Assembly (NCBI RefSeq): GCF_042435035.1
Contig: NZ_JBHMQT010000021.1
Span: 74,524 to 138,523 of the forward strand
Origin: Sphaerimonospora cavernae
GTDB lineage: Bacteria; Actinomycetota; Actinomycetes; Streptosporangiales; Streptosporangiaceae
DNA: 64,000 bases
Reading direction: 5' to 3'
Every line of letters begins with the position of its first letter. The stretch's first letter is position 1. Shown here piece by piece: positions 36,792-45,741 of this stretch. The position numbers were made by a program, and so were the translations under genes. The notes beneath the pieces were generated by a model. That model did no database searches. It saw only the letters and a list, made by a program, of their open reading frames with translations, and had not been told where the DNA came from.

Positions 36792-38357
36792 TCACGGGTT
36801 TGGAACAGTCCGGGAGAACAGGGCCACCGTCAGGCCGGGAAGCTCCGCGGAGTGCCACGCGGAGGAGAGCCGGAATCCGGCCGTCCGCACCGCCGTGACC
36901 TCGGGAAACTTCGACCCTGTGAGGCCGGACTGCTTGGTGCCGCGCCAGACGATCCAGACCCGGGTGCGGCCCTTCAGCGCGGCGGCGACGTCGGAACGTT
37001 CCGGATATTCGAAGGCCGTGCCCGGGCCCGTACCCACCCGCATGACGTCATCAGGGAGAACGCCCCGGCCGTAGTAACCGAATCCGGTACGCAACCAGCT
37101 CTGGCCGTACAGGATCGCGTCACGCTGCCGCGCCTTCGACTGGACGACCCGCACCGCTCCGGGGAAATCGTCGTAGTGGCCGTTCTGCTGCCGGTAGTCG
37201 ATCTGATCCGGCATGCCCAGTACCGCGGCGATCAGCACGGCTCCCCATGCGGTGAGCCTGGGGATCAGGACTCCGGAACGCAGCAGGTCGTAGCCGGCGG
37301 CCAGCGTGACTCCCGCTGTAAGGGCCAGCGCGGGCGCGGCCACGAAAAGGTACCGGTCCACGTACGCCGGCGTGAGCACCGCCGAGACGAGCAGCAGGAG
37401 AACTGGCGGGAACACGAGCCAGCCGCCCAGCAGCGCCCCCCAGGCCCGGCCAGTCCGGTCGGCCCGGTCGGCGGGGCGTCGCAGCAGGATCACGACGCCG
37501 ACCACGGCGACCGCGAACAACGCCGGACCCAGGGTGGGCGATCCCGTCACCATCTTCGGGAACTTGAGCAGCACGTCGGGGCCGTGCGGCTTGATCCAGC
37601 TGATGGCGTGGCGCTCACCCCACCCGATCAGTCCGAGGACCGCCACGGGCAGGCACCCGGCGGCCATCGCGGGCAGCGCCCTGGTCAGGATCTCGCGGCG
37701 CGGCAGCAGCCAGGCCGTGGCCAGAAGCTGCGCCGGGAGCACCAGCACCGAGAACAGGTGCGTGCATCCGAGCAGGGCCACGCCGCCCGCGTACCAGCAG
37801 GCCCTCCGGGCGGTCGGCGCCTCGACCAGCCGGTGCAGCGCCCATGCGGAGATCACCGCGGCCGCCGCGGCGAAGGCGTACGGCCGGGCGTTCGCGCCGT
37901 GGTACGACACCGAGGGCAGCACAGCGAACAGCGCGGCGCCGAGCAGCCCGGCACGCGCGCTGTACAGCCGGCGCCCGAGATCGGCCAGGAATCCGGCCGC
38001 GACGCCCAAGGCGAGCGCCGAAGGCAGCCGCAGCCACCACTCCGCGTCGCTCAGCAGCGCCCAGAAGTGCATGAACAGGTAGTAGGGCAGGAAATGCCCA
38101 TCGATGTTCTGCACGAGCAGCCAGAGCCCGCTCAGCGAGCGGGTCACCGCGCTGTACGTCGCCAGTTCGTCACCGGACAGCGACGCGGACGTCCCGGAGA
38201 TCGCCACGCCGGTGGCCACGGCCCCGGCGGCCACCGGGGTCCATCTTGGGAGCCGTCGCCGACCGCGCTTCCCGTCCGGCTCCCGATCCCCCGGCCGGCT
38301 GCGCCGATGGGAACCGTGACGGACGGCCGCCGACCCCTCCCCCGCAAGAGTGACCAT
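36792..38357 (-). CDS. Membrane glycosyltransferase, family 39-like
   Basis: A 521-residue polytopic protein with a basic N-terminal tail (residues 1-38) and about ten to twelve hydrophobic helices. The first outside loop after helix 1 has the acidic pair in SASLSGDELATY, the usual place of the catalytic aspartate in polyprenyl-phosphate-sugar dependent (GT-C, PMT/ArnT-like) transferases, and a large C-terminal soluble domain follows from about residue 400. It would transfer a sugar from a polyprenyl phosphate to a glycan or protein outside the membrane. Family membership is clear; the substrate is not. Confidence 0.8.
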   Translation of the reverse strand: MVTLAGEGSAAVRHGSHRRSRPGDREPDGKRGRRRLPRWTPVAAGAVATGVAISGTSASLSGDELATYSAVTRSLSGLWLLVQNIDGHFLPYYLFMHFWALLSDAEWWLRLPSALALGVAAGFLADLGRRLYSARAGLLGAALFAVLPSVSYHGANARPYAFAAAAAVISAWALHRLVEAPTARRACWYAGGVALLGCTHLFSVLVLPAQLLATAWLLPRREILTRALPAMAAGCLPVAVLGLIGWGERHAISWIKPHGPDVLLKFPKMVTGSPTLGPALFAVAVVGVVILLRRPADRADRTGRAWGALLGGWLVFPPVLLLLVSAVLTPAYVDRYLFVAAPALALTAGVTLAAGYDLLRSGVLIPRLTAWGAVLIAAVLGMPDQIDYRQQNGHYDDFPGAVRVVQSKARQRDAILYGQSWLRTGFGYYGRGVLPDDVMRVGTGPGTAFEYPERSDVAAALKGRTRVWIVWRGTKQSGLTGSKFPEVTAVRTAGFRLSSAWHSAELPGLTVALFSRTVPNP

Positions 38358-38491
38358 CCCGGCAGGCTAAGGAAACACTTCGGCTTAGATCAACCGCAAT
38401 CGGTGTCGTTGTTACCGAAACGAATCATCCCGTGACATTTTCTCCGGTGGATCCCCGCCAACAGCGGCATCCGGTGAAGGGATGCCGGACG

Positions 38492-39337
38492 TCACATGTC
38501 ATCGGGGACCGGCCAGACCCGTCCTCCGACCACGTCTCCCAGCGGCTTCACGACGACGCGCTTCGCCTTCCGCTGCCCGGCGACCCAGTCCAGGAAGCGG
38601 GACAGTTCCCGCGGGCTCGTCGCGTAGGCGTTCCGCCTGTCGTCGTTGATCCTGTGGAAGACGAAGATGACGAGCCCGCCGCCGTTCCGCTGGGCGCGGG
38701 TGACGAAGTCCGCCAGGTTGCGCGCCGTACGCGGTATGCCGTTCTGCGACGTGGCCCGAACGGCGGCGAGGTCCGCCGGCGGGATCTTCTCGGTGTACGG
38801 ACACGACCGGCAGGCGTCCGGACGGTGGAGGCCGGTGACGCCGCGGGCGGTCGTGTAGCCGCATCGCATGGCCAGCTGCTTGATCGACTCGTCGAACTCA
38901 CCGAAGGGATAGGCGAACGACCGCACCTTGAACCCGAGGGACAGCAGCGCCTGTCTGTCGTCGCAGATCTGCCGCCGGCGCTCGGCCTCGGTTTCGCGGC
39001 GCAGGTGGACGTGGCCGAGGGTGTGCCCACCGATCTCGTGACCCGATTTCGCCATGAACCGCAGGTCCTCGACGGTCAGATAACCCCGCTTGCCGAGCCG
39101 GGAGCTGTTGACGTAGAAGGTGCCCTGCAGGCCCCTCCTGTTCAGCATCCCGGCCGCCGTCGCGTGATCGGCCGTGGTGTCGTCGAACGTGAGGACCACG
39201 ACCGTCTTCGCGGTGGCCTGGGCCAGGGCATCGGCAGGCCGGACTCCCGCGACCAGGGCCACCGCGACAAGACAGGCCGACACGAGTCTCTTGGCAATCG
39301 GTCGCATGGACAGGACATTACTTAAATTTCCGTCCAT
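38492..39337 (-). CDS. Secreted polysaccharide deacetylase
   Basis: A 281-residue NodB-domain (CE4) protein. A signal peptide (RLVSACLVAVALVAGVRPADALA) precedes motif 1 VVLTFDDTTADH, motif 2 HTLGH in GGHTLGHVHL, and motif 3 RSFAYPFGEFDE. The metal ligands (Asp and two His) are present. It probably removes N-acetyl groups from peptidoglycan or the cluster's glycan outside the cell. ATG at 39337 has AGGGGA upstream, giving an extended n-region; ATG at 39307 is the alternative. Its start lies 51 bases after the hom stop. Confidence 0.85.
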   Translation of the reverse strand: MDGNLSNVLSMRPIAKRLVSACLVAVALVAGVRPADALAQATAKTVVVLTFDDTTADHATAAGMLNRRGLQGTFYVNSSRLGKRGYLTVEDLRFMAKSGHEIGGHTLGHVHLRRETEAERRRQICDDRQALLSLGFKVRSFAYPFGEFDESIKQLAMRCGYTTARGVTGLHRPDACRSCPYTEKIPPADLAAVRATSQNGIPRTARNLADFVTRAQRNGGGLVIFVFHRINDDRRNAYATSPRELSRFLDWVAGQRKAKRVVVKPLGDVVGGRVWPVPDDM

Positions 39338-39388
39338 GCGACCATTCCCCTAACAGGGAAATCGACACTTATGTCGGGTTAGGGAGTG

Positions 39389-40702
39389 TCAGGGTGTTTC
39401 GTCACCCTCGACGCGCATGACACTCGCCACCGCACGCACGATGTCGAGGTCGCGCAGCTCCTCGATCGTGGCCGACAGGGCGGCGTCGCTCGCCCGGTGG
39501 GTGACCAGGACGAGCTGCGCGTCGTCGCCGCGCCCGTCCTGCAGGACCGTCTGGATGGACACGTCGTGCTTGGCGAAGATGTCCGCGACCCGGGCGAGCA
39601 CGCCGGGCTTGTCCGCCACGTCGACCGAGATGTGGTAGCGGGTGACCGTGTCGCCCATCGGGTGGACCTTCAGGTCGGCGTAGGTCGACTCCTCCGGTCC
39701 GCGGGTGCCGGCGAGCCGGTTGCGCGCCACCGCGACGATGTCCCCGAGGACCGCCGAGGCCGTGGGCGCACCGCCCGCGCCCGCGCCGTAGAACATCAGC
39801 CGCCCGGCCGACTCGGCCTCGACGAACACCGCGTTGTACGCCTCCCGGACCCCGGCCAGCGGGTGCGACCTCGGAATCATCGCGGGATGCACCCGGACGC
39901 CGATCGACCGCCCGTCGTCGGAGCGGGCGCAGATGGCCAGCAGCTTGATCACATAACCCATGCCTCTGGCGGAGTCGACGTCCGCCGCGGTGATCTCCGT
40001 GATGCCCTCACGGTGGACGTCGGCGGCGGTGACCCTGCTGTGGAAGGCGATCCCGGCGAGGATCGCGGCCTTGGCCGCGGCGTCGAAGCCCTCCACGTCG
40101 GCGGTCGGGTCCGCCTCGGCGTACCCCAGCGCCTGCGCCTCCTCCAGCGCTTCGGTGAACGACGCGCCCGAGGAGTCCATCCTGTCGAGGATGTAGTTGG
40201 TGGTGCCGTTGACGATGCCGAGCACGCGGCGTACCCGGTCGCCGGCCAGCGACTCGCGCAGCGGACGCAGCAGCGGGATCGCACCGGCCACGCTCGCCTC
40301 GAAGTAGAGGTCCGCGCCGTTGTCCCGGGCCGCACCGTGGATGGTCGCGCCGTCCTCGGCCAGCAGAGCCTTGTTGGCGGTCACCACGGACTTGCCGCGC
40401 GCCATCGCGGCGAGGATCAGCGACCTGGCAGGCTCGATGCCACCGATCACCTCGACGACGATGTCCACGTCGTCACGGGTGACGAGGGCCTCGGCGTCCG
40501 TCGTGAGCAGCGCGGGATCAACCTCCGTGTCGCGTTTGCGTCCGAGCCTCCGCACGGCCACGCCGGCCAACTCCAGGGGCGCGCCGACCCGGGCGGCCAG
40601 GTCATCGGCCTGCTCTCGCAGCAGGCGCACGACCTGCGATCCGACGACACCGCAGCCCAGCAACGCCACTTTGAGCGCCGGTTTACCGCCAGCGTTACTC
40701 AC
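39389..40702 (-). CDS. hom: Homoserine dehydrogenase with ACT domain
   Basis: A 437-residue enzyme reducing aspartate semialdehyde to homoserine, the entry to threonine and methionine. The nucleotide loop VALLGCGVVGSQV, the catalytic NGTTNYILDRM and the lysine-bearing ADVEGFDAAAKAAILA segments are intact. Residues about 350-437 form an ACT domain (SVDVADKPGVLARVADIF), consistent with feedback by threonine. GTG at 40702 is preceded by GAGGAGGG at good spacing. A duplicated ribosome-binding site and mini-frame lie just upstream. Confidence 0.95.
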   Translation of the reverse strand: MSNAGGKPALKVALLGCGVVGSQVVRLLREQADDLAARVGAPLELAGVAVRRLGRKRDTEVDPALLTTDAEALVTRDDVDIVVEVIGGIEPARSLILAAMARGKSVVTANKALLAEDGATIHGAARDNGADLYFEASVAGAIPLLRPLRESLAGDRVRRVLGIVNGTTNYILDRMDSSGASFTEALEEAQALGYAEADPTADVEGFDAAAKAAILAGIAFHSRVTAADVHREGITEITAADVDSARGMGYVIKLLAICARSDDGRSIGVRVHPAMIPRSHPLAGVREAYNAVFVEAESAGRLMFYGAGAGGAPTASAVLGDIVAVARNRLAGTRGPEESTYADLKVHPMGDTVTRYHISVDVADKPGVLARVADIFAKHDVSIQTVLQDGRGDDAQLVLVTHRASDAALSATIEELRDLDIVRAVASVMRVEGDETP

Positions 40703-40725
40703 GAGCCCTCCTCGACTCGACCCAC
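40699..40725 (-). other. Mini-ORF with its own ribosome-binding site overlapping the hom start
   Basis: On the minus strand GAGGAGGACTC precedes a GTG at 40725. Eight codons (VGRVEEGS) are followed by TGA at 40701-40699, which overlaps the hom GTG (40702-40700). The 16-base site-plus-start block recurs 23 bases apart, so a small tandem duplication probably made it. It could couple translation to hom or be inert. Confidence 0.4.
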
Positions 40726-40769
40726 GAGTCCTCCTCGCTTCGCCCACCGCCGATTTCCCCGGCTGATGC

Positions 40770-42164
40770 TCACAGCTGGCCCCGCAGCAGGTCGTCCTCG
40801 GTCTCCCGGCGCACGATAACCCGCGAGCGGCCCGCTGACACCGCGACCACGGCGGGCTTGGGCAGGTAGTTGTAGTTGTTGGCCAGAGAGCGGCAGTAGG
40901 CGCCGGTGCCCGCCACCGCGATCAGGTCGCCGGGCGTCAGATCACCCGGCAGCCACAGGTCACGGATCACCATGTCGCCGCTCTCGCAGTGCTTGCCGAC
41001 CAGACGCGACAGCATGGGCTCGGCCCGGCTCTCCCGGGAGGCCAGGGCCGCCGTGTACTGCGCGCCGTACAGCGCGGTGCGGATATTGTCGCTCATTCCG
41101 CCGTCGACGCTCACGTAGGTCCGCAGGCCCTCCACGTCCTTGACGGTACCGACCTCGTAGACCGTCACGCCCGCGAGTCCCGCGATCGAGCGGCCGGGTT
41201 CGACGGTGAGTCGCGGTACGGGCAGGCCGGCCGCCCCGCACACCTTGGTGACGATCTCGTGGAGACTGTCCGCGATGACCTTGATGTCCGGTGCCTCGTC
41301 CCCCGCCACGTACGGGATGCCGTAGCCGCCGCCGAGGTCCAGCTCGGGGAGGATCACACCGTGCTCGTCCTTGATCTCCACGAGCAGGCCGGCGAGGCGG
41401 CGGGCCGCCACCTCGAATCCGGCCGTGTCAGTGATCTGCGATCCGATGTGGGAGTGCAGGCCGACCAGTTCGAGGCTCGGCAGCCCGAGGATGCGCCGTA
41501 CGGCCTCCGCCGCGGCGCCGCTGTTCAGCGACAGGCCGAACTTCTGGTCGTCGTGGGCGGTGGCGATGAACTCGTGGGTGTGCGCCTCCACCCCCACGGT
41601 CACCCTGATCATGACCTTGGGACGGACGCCGTACCGCTCGGCGAGTTGTCCGAGCCGGGCTATCTCCTCGAACGAGTCGACCACGATGTGGCCGACGCCG
41701 ACCTCGACCGCCTTCTCCAGCTCGGCGACCGACTTGTTGTTGCCGTGCATCGTGATCCGCTCGGGCGGGAACCCGACGCTGAGCGCGACCGCGAGCTCGC
41801 CCGCGCTGCACACGTCGAGGCCGAGCCCTTCCTGGTCGACCCAGCGGGCGACCTCACGGCACAGGAACGCCTTGCCGGCGTAGTGGACCTCGCCGTCGTG
41901 GAAGGCGGACCGGTAGTCGCGGCAGCGGGAGCGGAAATCTTCCTCGTCGACGACGTAGAGCGGCGTGCCGTGGTCTTTCACCAGTTCCCGGACGTCGACG
42001 CCGCCGAGCGCGACGGCGCCGTCGATCCGGCCGGACGTTCGGGGCCAGATCGCCGGGTCGAGCGCGTTGAGGTCGGCGGGAGCGTGCGGCGGGCCTTCCG
42101 GCGTCACGGCGGCGGGGGCCGCCTGTCCGTCATCTGACGCGGTGGCGTGGGCGAAGCGACTCAC
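40770..42164 (-). CDS. lysA: Diaminopimelate decarboxylase
   Basis: A 464-residue PLP enzyme giving lysine from meso-diaminopimelate. PLP lysine is Lys98 in VHYAGKAFLC; MHGNNKSVAELE, GLHSHIGSQI, the glycine-rich LGGGYGIPYV and the C-terminal CESGDMV and GAYCRSLANNYN segments match the family. GTG at 42164 is the first family-like start, though its ribosome-binding site is weak. The AT-rich 126 bases upstream probably hold the promoter for lysA and hom. Confidence 0.95.
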   Translation of the reverse strand: MSRFAHATASDDGQAAPAAVTPEGPPHAPADLNALDPAIWPRTSGRIDGAVALGGVDVRELVKDHGTPLYVVDEEDFRSRCRDYRSAFHDGEVHYAGKAFLCREVARWVDQEGLGLDVCSAGELAVALSVGFPPERITMHGNNKSVAELEKAVEVGVGHIVVDSFEEIARLGQLAERYGVRPKVMIRVTVGVEAHTHEFIATAHDDQKFGLSLNSGAAAEAVRRILGLPSLELVGLHSHIGSQITDTAGFEVAARRLAGLLVEIKDEHGVILPELDLGGGYGIPYVAGDEAPDIKVIADSLHEIVTKVCGAAGLPVPRLTVEPGRSIAGLAGVTVYEVGTVKDVEGLRTYVSVDGGMSDNIRTALYGAQYTAALASRESRAEPMLSRLVGKHCESGDMVIRDLWLPGDLTPGDLIAVAGTGAYCRSLANNYNYLPKPAVVAVSAGRSRVIVRRETEDDLLRGQL

Positions 42165-42290
42165 CCGAACGAGGCTATCCGACCTCGCCACCCACGAGAG
42201 ACAGCTGACCAACTGGCGAGACAACGACAACATTAAATCCGGAAATCAGGTGATTGCGGCAGAAGAAATGGCCAAAAAATTGCGAGAAGC

Positions 42291-42995
42291 TCACAATCTG
42301 GTGGGAAGTGGGGTCGACAGCACTCCGGAGAGCACGGTTCGCACGGCCATGGCGAGCCAGAGACGGGCGGTATGGACGGCCGTCACCGGCTGGTCCGCCC
42401 GCGGCACGGCCGGCGCGTGTTCGTGGGCGTCGTGGAAGGCGAGCGCGAGGTGCTCGGCGTACGTCTCCCAGGAGGGCGCGCGGCTCGCCGCCCGGCTGGG
42501 CAGTTCGGCGAGCAGCCGGAGCACCGCCCGATCGTACGGATCGTCCAGCGCCTCGGGCCGCAGCCCCGTCTCCGGCACGCCCAGATCCCGCGCCCAGCGC
42601 CGTACGGCGACGGCCCGCACATGCGCGTACCTGACGACGAAGCCCGGATTCTCCCAGGTCCGGGGGAAATCCGGAGCCGCGCGGCCGGGCTCGGTCACCG
42701 CCGCCCACCGGGGCATGCCGTTCGCCCGCACGATCTCCCGCACCATCTCGCCGGGGCAGGTAACGGCTATCAGGAGGAGACCATCGGGCCGCACCCGTAC
42801 ACCGGCGACGCCGTCATGGGCGCGGAGCCCTACCGCCAGCTCCTCCGCGACCTCCCGGGCCTGCCGAGCACCGCGCAGGGCGATCGGCGAGGCGTACACG
42901 GCCTCGCGCTCCCAGGATCCGTACGGCACCGGCGGCTCTCTCGGCGGCAGGCCGAGAAGCTCACCGAGGAGTTCCGCGAGCCGGACGGGCGTCAT
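42291..42995 (-). CDS. nrtL: ArgS-related anticodon-binding protein NrtL
   Basis: A 234-residue protein resembling the C-terminal DALR anticodon-binding domain of arginyl-tRNA synthetase (NPGFVVRYAHVRAVAVRRWA, then a helical bundle ending FHDAHEHAPAVPRADQPVTA). It has no HIGH or KMSK catalytic site, so it cannot charge tRNA. It sits where argS stands before lysA in M. tuberculosis, suggesting a truncated duplicate kept for another job. The family name is from recall; the function is not established from this sequence. Confidence 0.8.
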   Translation of the reverse strand: MTPVRLAELLGELLGLPPREPPVPYGSWEREAVYASPIALRGARQAREVAEELAVGLRAHDGVAGVRVRPDGLLLIAVTCPGEMVREIVRANGMPRWAAVTEPGRAAPDFPRTWENPGFVVRYAHVRAVAVRRWARDLGVPETGLRPEALDDPYDRAVLRLLAELPSRAASRAPSWETYAEHLALAFHDAHEHAPAVPRADQPVTAVHTARLWLAMAVRTVLSGVLSTPLPTRL

Positions 42996-43029
42996 CCCGG
43001 CAGCCTAGGGCAGGTCCGGGCGCATCGGT

Positions 43030-45051
43030 TCAGATCAGTGCGAGCGGCTCGGCGGGCACGTATCCCTCCAGGTGAGCCGAGCGGAGCAGCCTGCTTTCGG
43101 CGGAGTCGCGTACACAGACGTAGGAGTACCGATCGGCCGAGTAGACGCCGATGCCGTCGGTGCGGCACTGCCGCATGAAGACCTCGCCCCACTCCTCGGA
43201 GACGTCGGCCAGCCCCAGTTCGGTGAGGATCTGGCGGCGGGCCAGCAGCGTCCCCCCGGCCACCTCGGGCAGGAAACGGTGCTCGGCCTCCGGCTGGCGC
43301 AGCAGCGTGGCGCCCGCCTCCGGCAGGTGGGCGTAGAACGCGGCCTTCCCGAGCACCTCGGCCTCGGTCGAAGCGAAATGCCGGACCAGGTCGGCCAGAT
43401 AGTGCTCGCCGTACACGTCGCGGGGATCGAGGACCGCCACGTAGTCGCCGTCGGCGAGCCGCAGCGCCCGGTCGAGACCGGCGCCGAGGGTGACGGGCCC
43501 GTCCGCGACGCGGATCACGAGGTCGGGCTCGGCCTGCGGCGCCGTGTCGGCGGGCGGGTTCGAGAGCGCTTCGCGGGCGGCCTTCTCGACCGGGGAGGCG
43601 TCGAGGCCGCCGGCGACGATGACGAGCTGTCCCGGCCGGCGGCGCTGACGGGCGACCTGAGCGAGGAGGTGATCGAGCTCGGCCCGGCTCGCGACGGCGG
43701 TGATCGCGGTGATCACGGCGTTGTTGCGCACGCTCGGCACACCGAGAGTGTCCAGGATCGGGTCGAACAGCGGGGTCGCGCTCGTGCGGGCCCGCCACGC
43801 CAGGTGCGCCTCACGGGCCAGCCGGGCGGGATCGGCCAGCAACACCTCGGCGGCCGCGGCGATCTCCTCGCCACGGGCGCCCGCCCGCACCTGGAGCACC
43901 GGCGTCCCGCAGGCGGCGACCTCGGCGATCGCCCTGGGGTCGGCGTCGGGGCCCGCGACCACCAGCGCAGGCCGCCGGTAGGCCGTCAGCACGTCGTCGT
44001 AGGACGTCTCGTCGGCGTCGTCCTGTCCGGCCAGCACCACCCAGGAGGCCGCTGGGGGCGCGGCGACCGTGCCGAGCGTCACCACATCCCCGGAGCGGCC
44101 GCCGACCGCGGGGATCGGGTTGTGCACGCGCGGCTGGATCGCGTGCGTGAGGATGCCCACCCGGTCGTGCCGCAGCGCGGCCCGCCACTCGCGGGCCCGG
44201 GCCTCGGAGGTGGTCAGCACGTACTCGAAGTGCTCGGCCGCGGGGAACGCCCGCGAGACCGATCCGCCCGAGTGCCAGAAGACGGTTTTGACGCCGCGCT
44301 TGCGGCAGGCGGCGACCAGGTCGCGCAGCGCCCGCGACTCCCCCGCCAGCGCCTCCAGCCACCTGCCGCCGTTGCCCTGACGGGGGCCGGGCCGTACGGA
44401 CTCGACGAACAGCACGTGCGGCCGCTGCTGGTCGAGCATCGCCTCCCAGTTGTCCTGGCCGAAGTTGGTCACCAGGCGCCATTCGTAGCGCAGCAGCGCC
44501 TCGGTCTGTCTGCCGATGATCGCGGCCACCGTCAGATAGGGCCTGACCAGCGGCCCCTTCGGCACAGCGAATCCCTCGGCGATCGGGGTGGAGACCCCGG
44601 GCGCCTTCGGATCTGGGACCGCCTTGACCACCGCAGGCTCGGGCACCGCCGGGATCTCCGGTTTGAAGTCGACACGCTTGGGCGCCGGACGCTTCTTCAC
44701 CGGTGCCTTGAGTGTCTTGGCGACCGTGCCGGGATTCTTGGTGTGCAGGGCGTCGCCGAGCTTGGTCCAGCGGCTCTCCTGCATCGAGGCGAGCTTCCAG
44801 TTGGCGACCTCGGTCTGGTAGCGCTGCTCGGCCAGGCTCTTGGCGAGCTTGGCGTTCTGCCGTTCGACCACCTTGAGGCGGGCCTCGGCCTCCCGCATCC
44901 TCGTCAGCGCCTCGGCCTCGGAAGCGGCCACCTCGTCGAGCCGCCGCCGGTAGTCGGTGATCAGCCGGGTCAGCTCGGCCGCTCCGGCCGCCTGCTCGAC
45001 GGCTCGCGCCAACGCCTCCTGAAGGGACGCCAACTCGCTTCGCTCGGTCAT
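43030..45051 (-). CDS. Large glycosyltransferase with N-terminal coiled coil
   Basis: A 673-residue protein. Residues 1-95 form a coiled coil (RRRLDEVAASEAEALTRMRE and onward). Residues about 190-400 look like a CgeB/DUF3880-type Rossmann region (PHVLFVESVRPGP, KTVFWHSGGSVSRAFPAAEH), and residues 440-673 form a GT2-like GT-A domain with VIVAGGLDASPVEK and the DxD-like VAVLDPRDVYGEHYL. ATG at 45051 starts a typical MTERSELASLQEALARAVE; upstream extension runs into intergenic repeats. It is 34 bases upstream of nrtL and probably belongs with the glycan genes at 32-39 kb. Confidence 0.78.
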   Translation of the reverse strand: MTERSELASLQEALARAVEQAAGAAELTRLITDYRRRLDEVAASEAEALTRMREAEARLKVVERQNAKLAKSLAEQRYQTEVANWKLASMQESRWTKLGDALHTKNPGTVAKTLKAPVKKRPAPKRVDFKPEIPAVPEPAVVKAVPDPKAPGVSTPIAEGFAVPKGPLVRPYLTVAAIIGRQTEALLRYEWRLVTNFGQDNWEAMLDQQRPHVLFVESVRPGPRQGNGGRWLEALAGESRALRDLVAACRKRGVKTVFWHSGGSVSRAFPAAEHFEYVLTTSEARAREWRAALRHDRVGILTHAIQPRVHNPIPAVGGRSGDVVTLGTVAAPPAASWVVLAGQDDADETSYDDVLTAYRRPALVVAGPDADPRAIAEVAACGTPVLQVRAGARGEEIAAAAEVLLADPARLAREAHLAWRARTSATPLFDPILDTLGVPSVRNNAVITAITAVASRAELDHLLAQVARQRRRPGQLVIVAGGLDASPVEKAAREALSNPPADTAPQAEPDLVIRVADGPVTLGAGLDRALRLADGDYVAVLDPRDVYGEHYLADLVRHFASTEAEVLGKAAFYAHLPEAGATLLRQPEAEHRFLPEVAGGTLLARRQILTELGLADVSEEWGEVFMRQCRTDGIGVYSADRYSYVCVRDSAESRLLRSAHLEGYVPAEPLALI

Positions 45052-45125
45052 CGGGGCAACTCCAGGCCGAAGGGAGGACAGGACGAGAGTCACAATATTC
45101 GCAGAACTCCCTGATCGCCCCCACG

Positions 45126-45290
45126 AAGCACCCACCCCTCCCCACCCCCCGAATCCCTCCCCGTGATCTTGCGATTTCTCGCAAAGATCCCCTCCGACCA
45201 GCCCTTACAACCTCCGTGATCTCGCAGAAACTCGCAGGCACACCACTCCACCTGCATAGACACCATCCATGATCTTGCAGTTCGCCCTCT
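45126..45290. repeat. Intergenic array 2: three boxes, exact 53-bp period
   Basis: Boxes start at 45162, 45215 and 45268, each reading CGTGATCT(T/C)GC first, so the period is exactly 53. The third keeps only the CATGATCTTGCAG half. Box 2a contains the perfect dyad TTGCGA-N4-TCGCAA. The outer side is a C-rich tract (45126-45161). Each spacer, read on the other strand, carries GCAGGTGG or GCTGGTCG at the same offset as GCAGGTCA in array 1. It lies 110 bases upstream of the large glycosyltransferase gene. Confidence 0.82.
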
Positions 45291-45549
45291 GTACGGCACC
45301 ACACTCGGCAGCCGCACGATCAAGCGACCAACGGGCCGGCATTCCAGCGACCAACGTTCCACCGATCATGCGACCGTTGTTCCACGATGTCGCCGTCCAG
45401 CCTTCCGCTGATCACTTTTCATCAGCATGCTGACCTGGCGCTATGCGGTTCGCGCATGTCCTCAGGCAGGGGCCTCGATCTGTGCCGTCTCACTGCACGC
45501 TGTCCCCGTCAGCGCCCTCTGGGAAGTCTGAGCTGGTAGGAAAGGCACC

Positions 45550-45630
45550 GTGACCGGCTTGGCCACGTGGAGCGAGATCCGCGCCGACATCGTCGCGCGC
45601 TGCGGTGGTGAGGAAGCCGTGACCGAGGCC
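45550..45630 (+). pseudogene. Remnant of an XRE/HTH antitoxin N-terminus
   Basis: A GTG with an AGGAAAGG site opens a frame reading TGLATWSEIRADIVARCGGEEAV, the usual lead-in of actinobacterial HTH antitoxins (WxDIRAxxVARAGGEEAV). The likeness stops after about 27 codons, before the helix-turn-helix itself. The frame then runs in phase into the asparagine-synthase-like gene, so an automatic annotation may fuse them. Recognition is from recalled family members, so moderate certainty. Confidence 0.45.
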
Positions 45631-45741
45631 ATCGGCGCGATCAGCCCTATCGACCGGCACACGGGCGGGCGAGCGGGCCTCGAACCGGGGCAATCCAAAC
45701 TCGGTGCCCCTAGACTCGGCGGGGGTTCAGGGAGGGCAAAG

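Noticed and set aside
42281..42302. TGCGAGAAGC-type sequence at the end of nrtL
   Set aside because: It shares the first eight bases with the array box but not the TGCAAGATCACG half, and there is no second copy at 53 bases.
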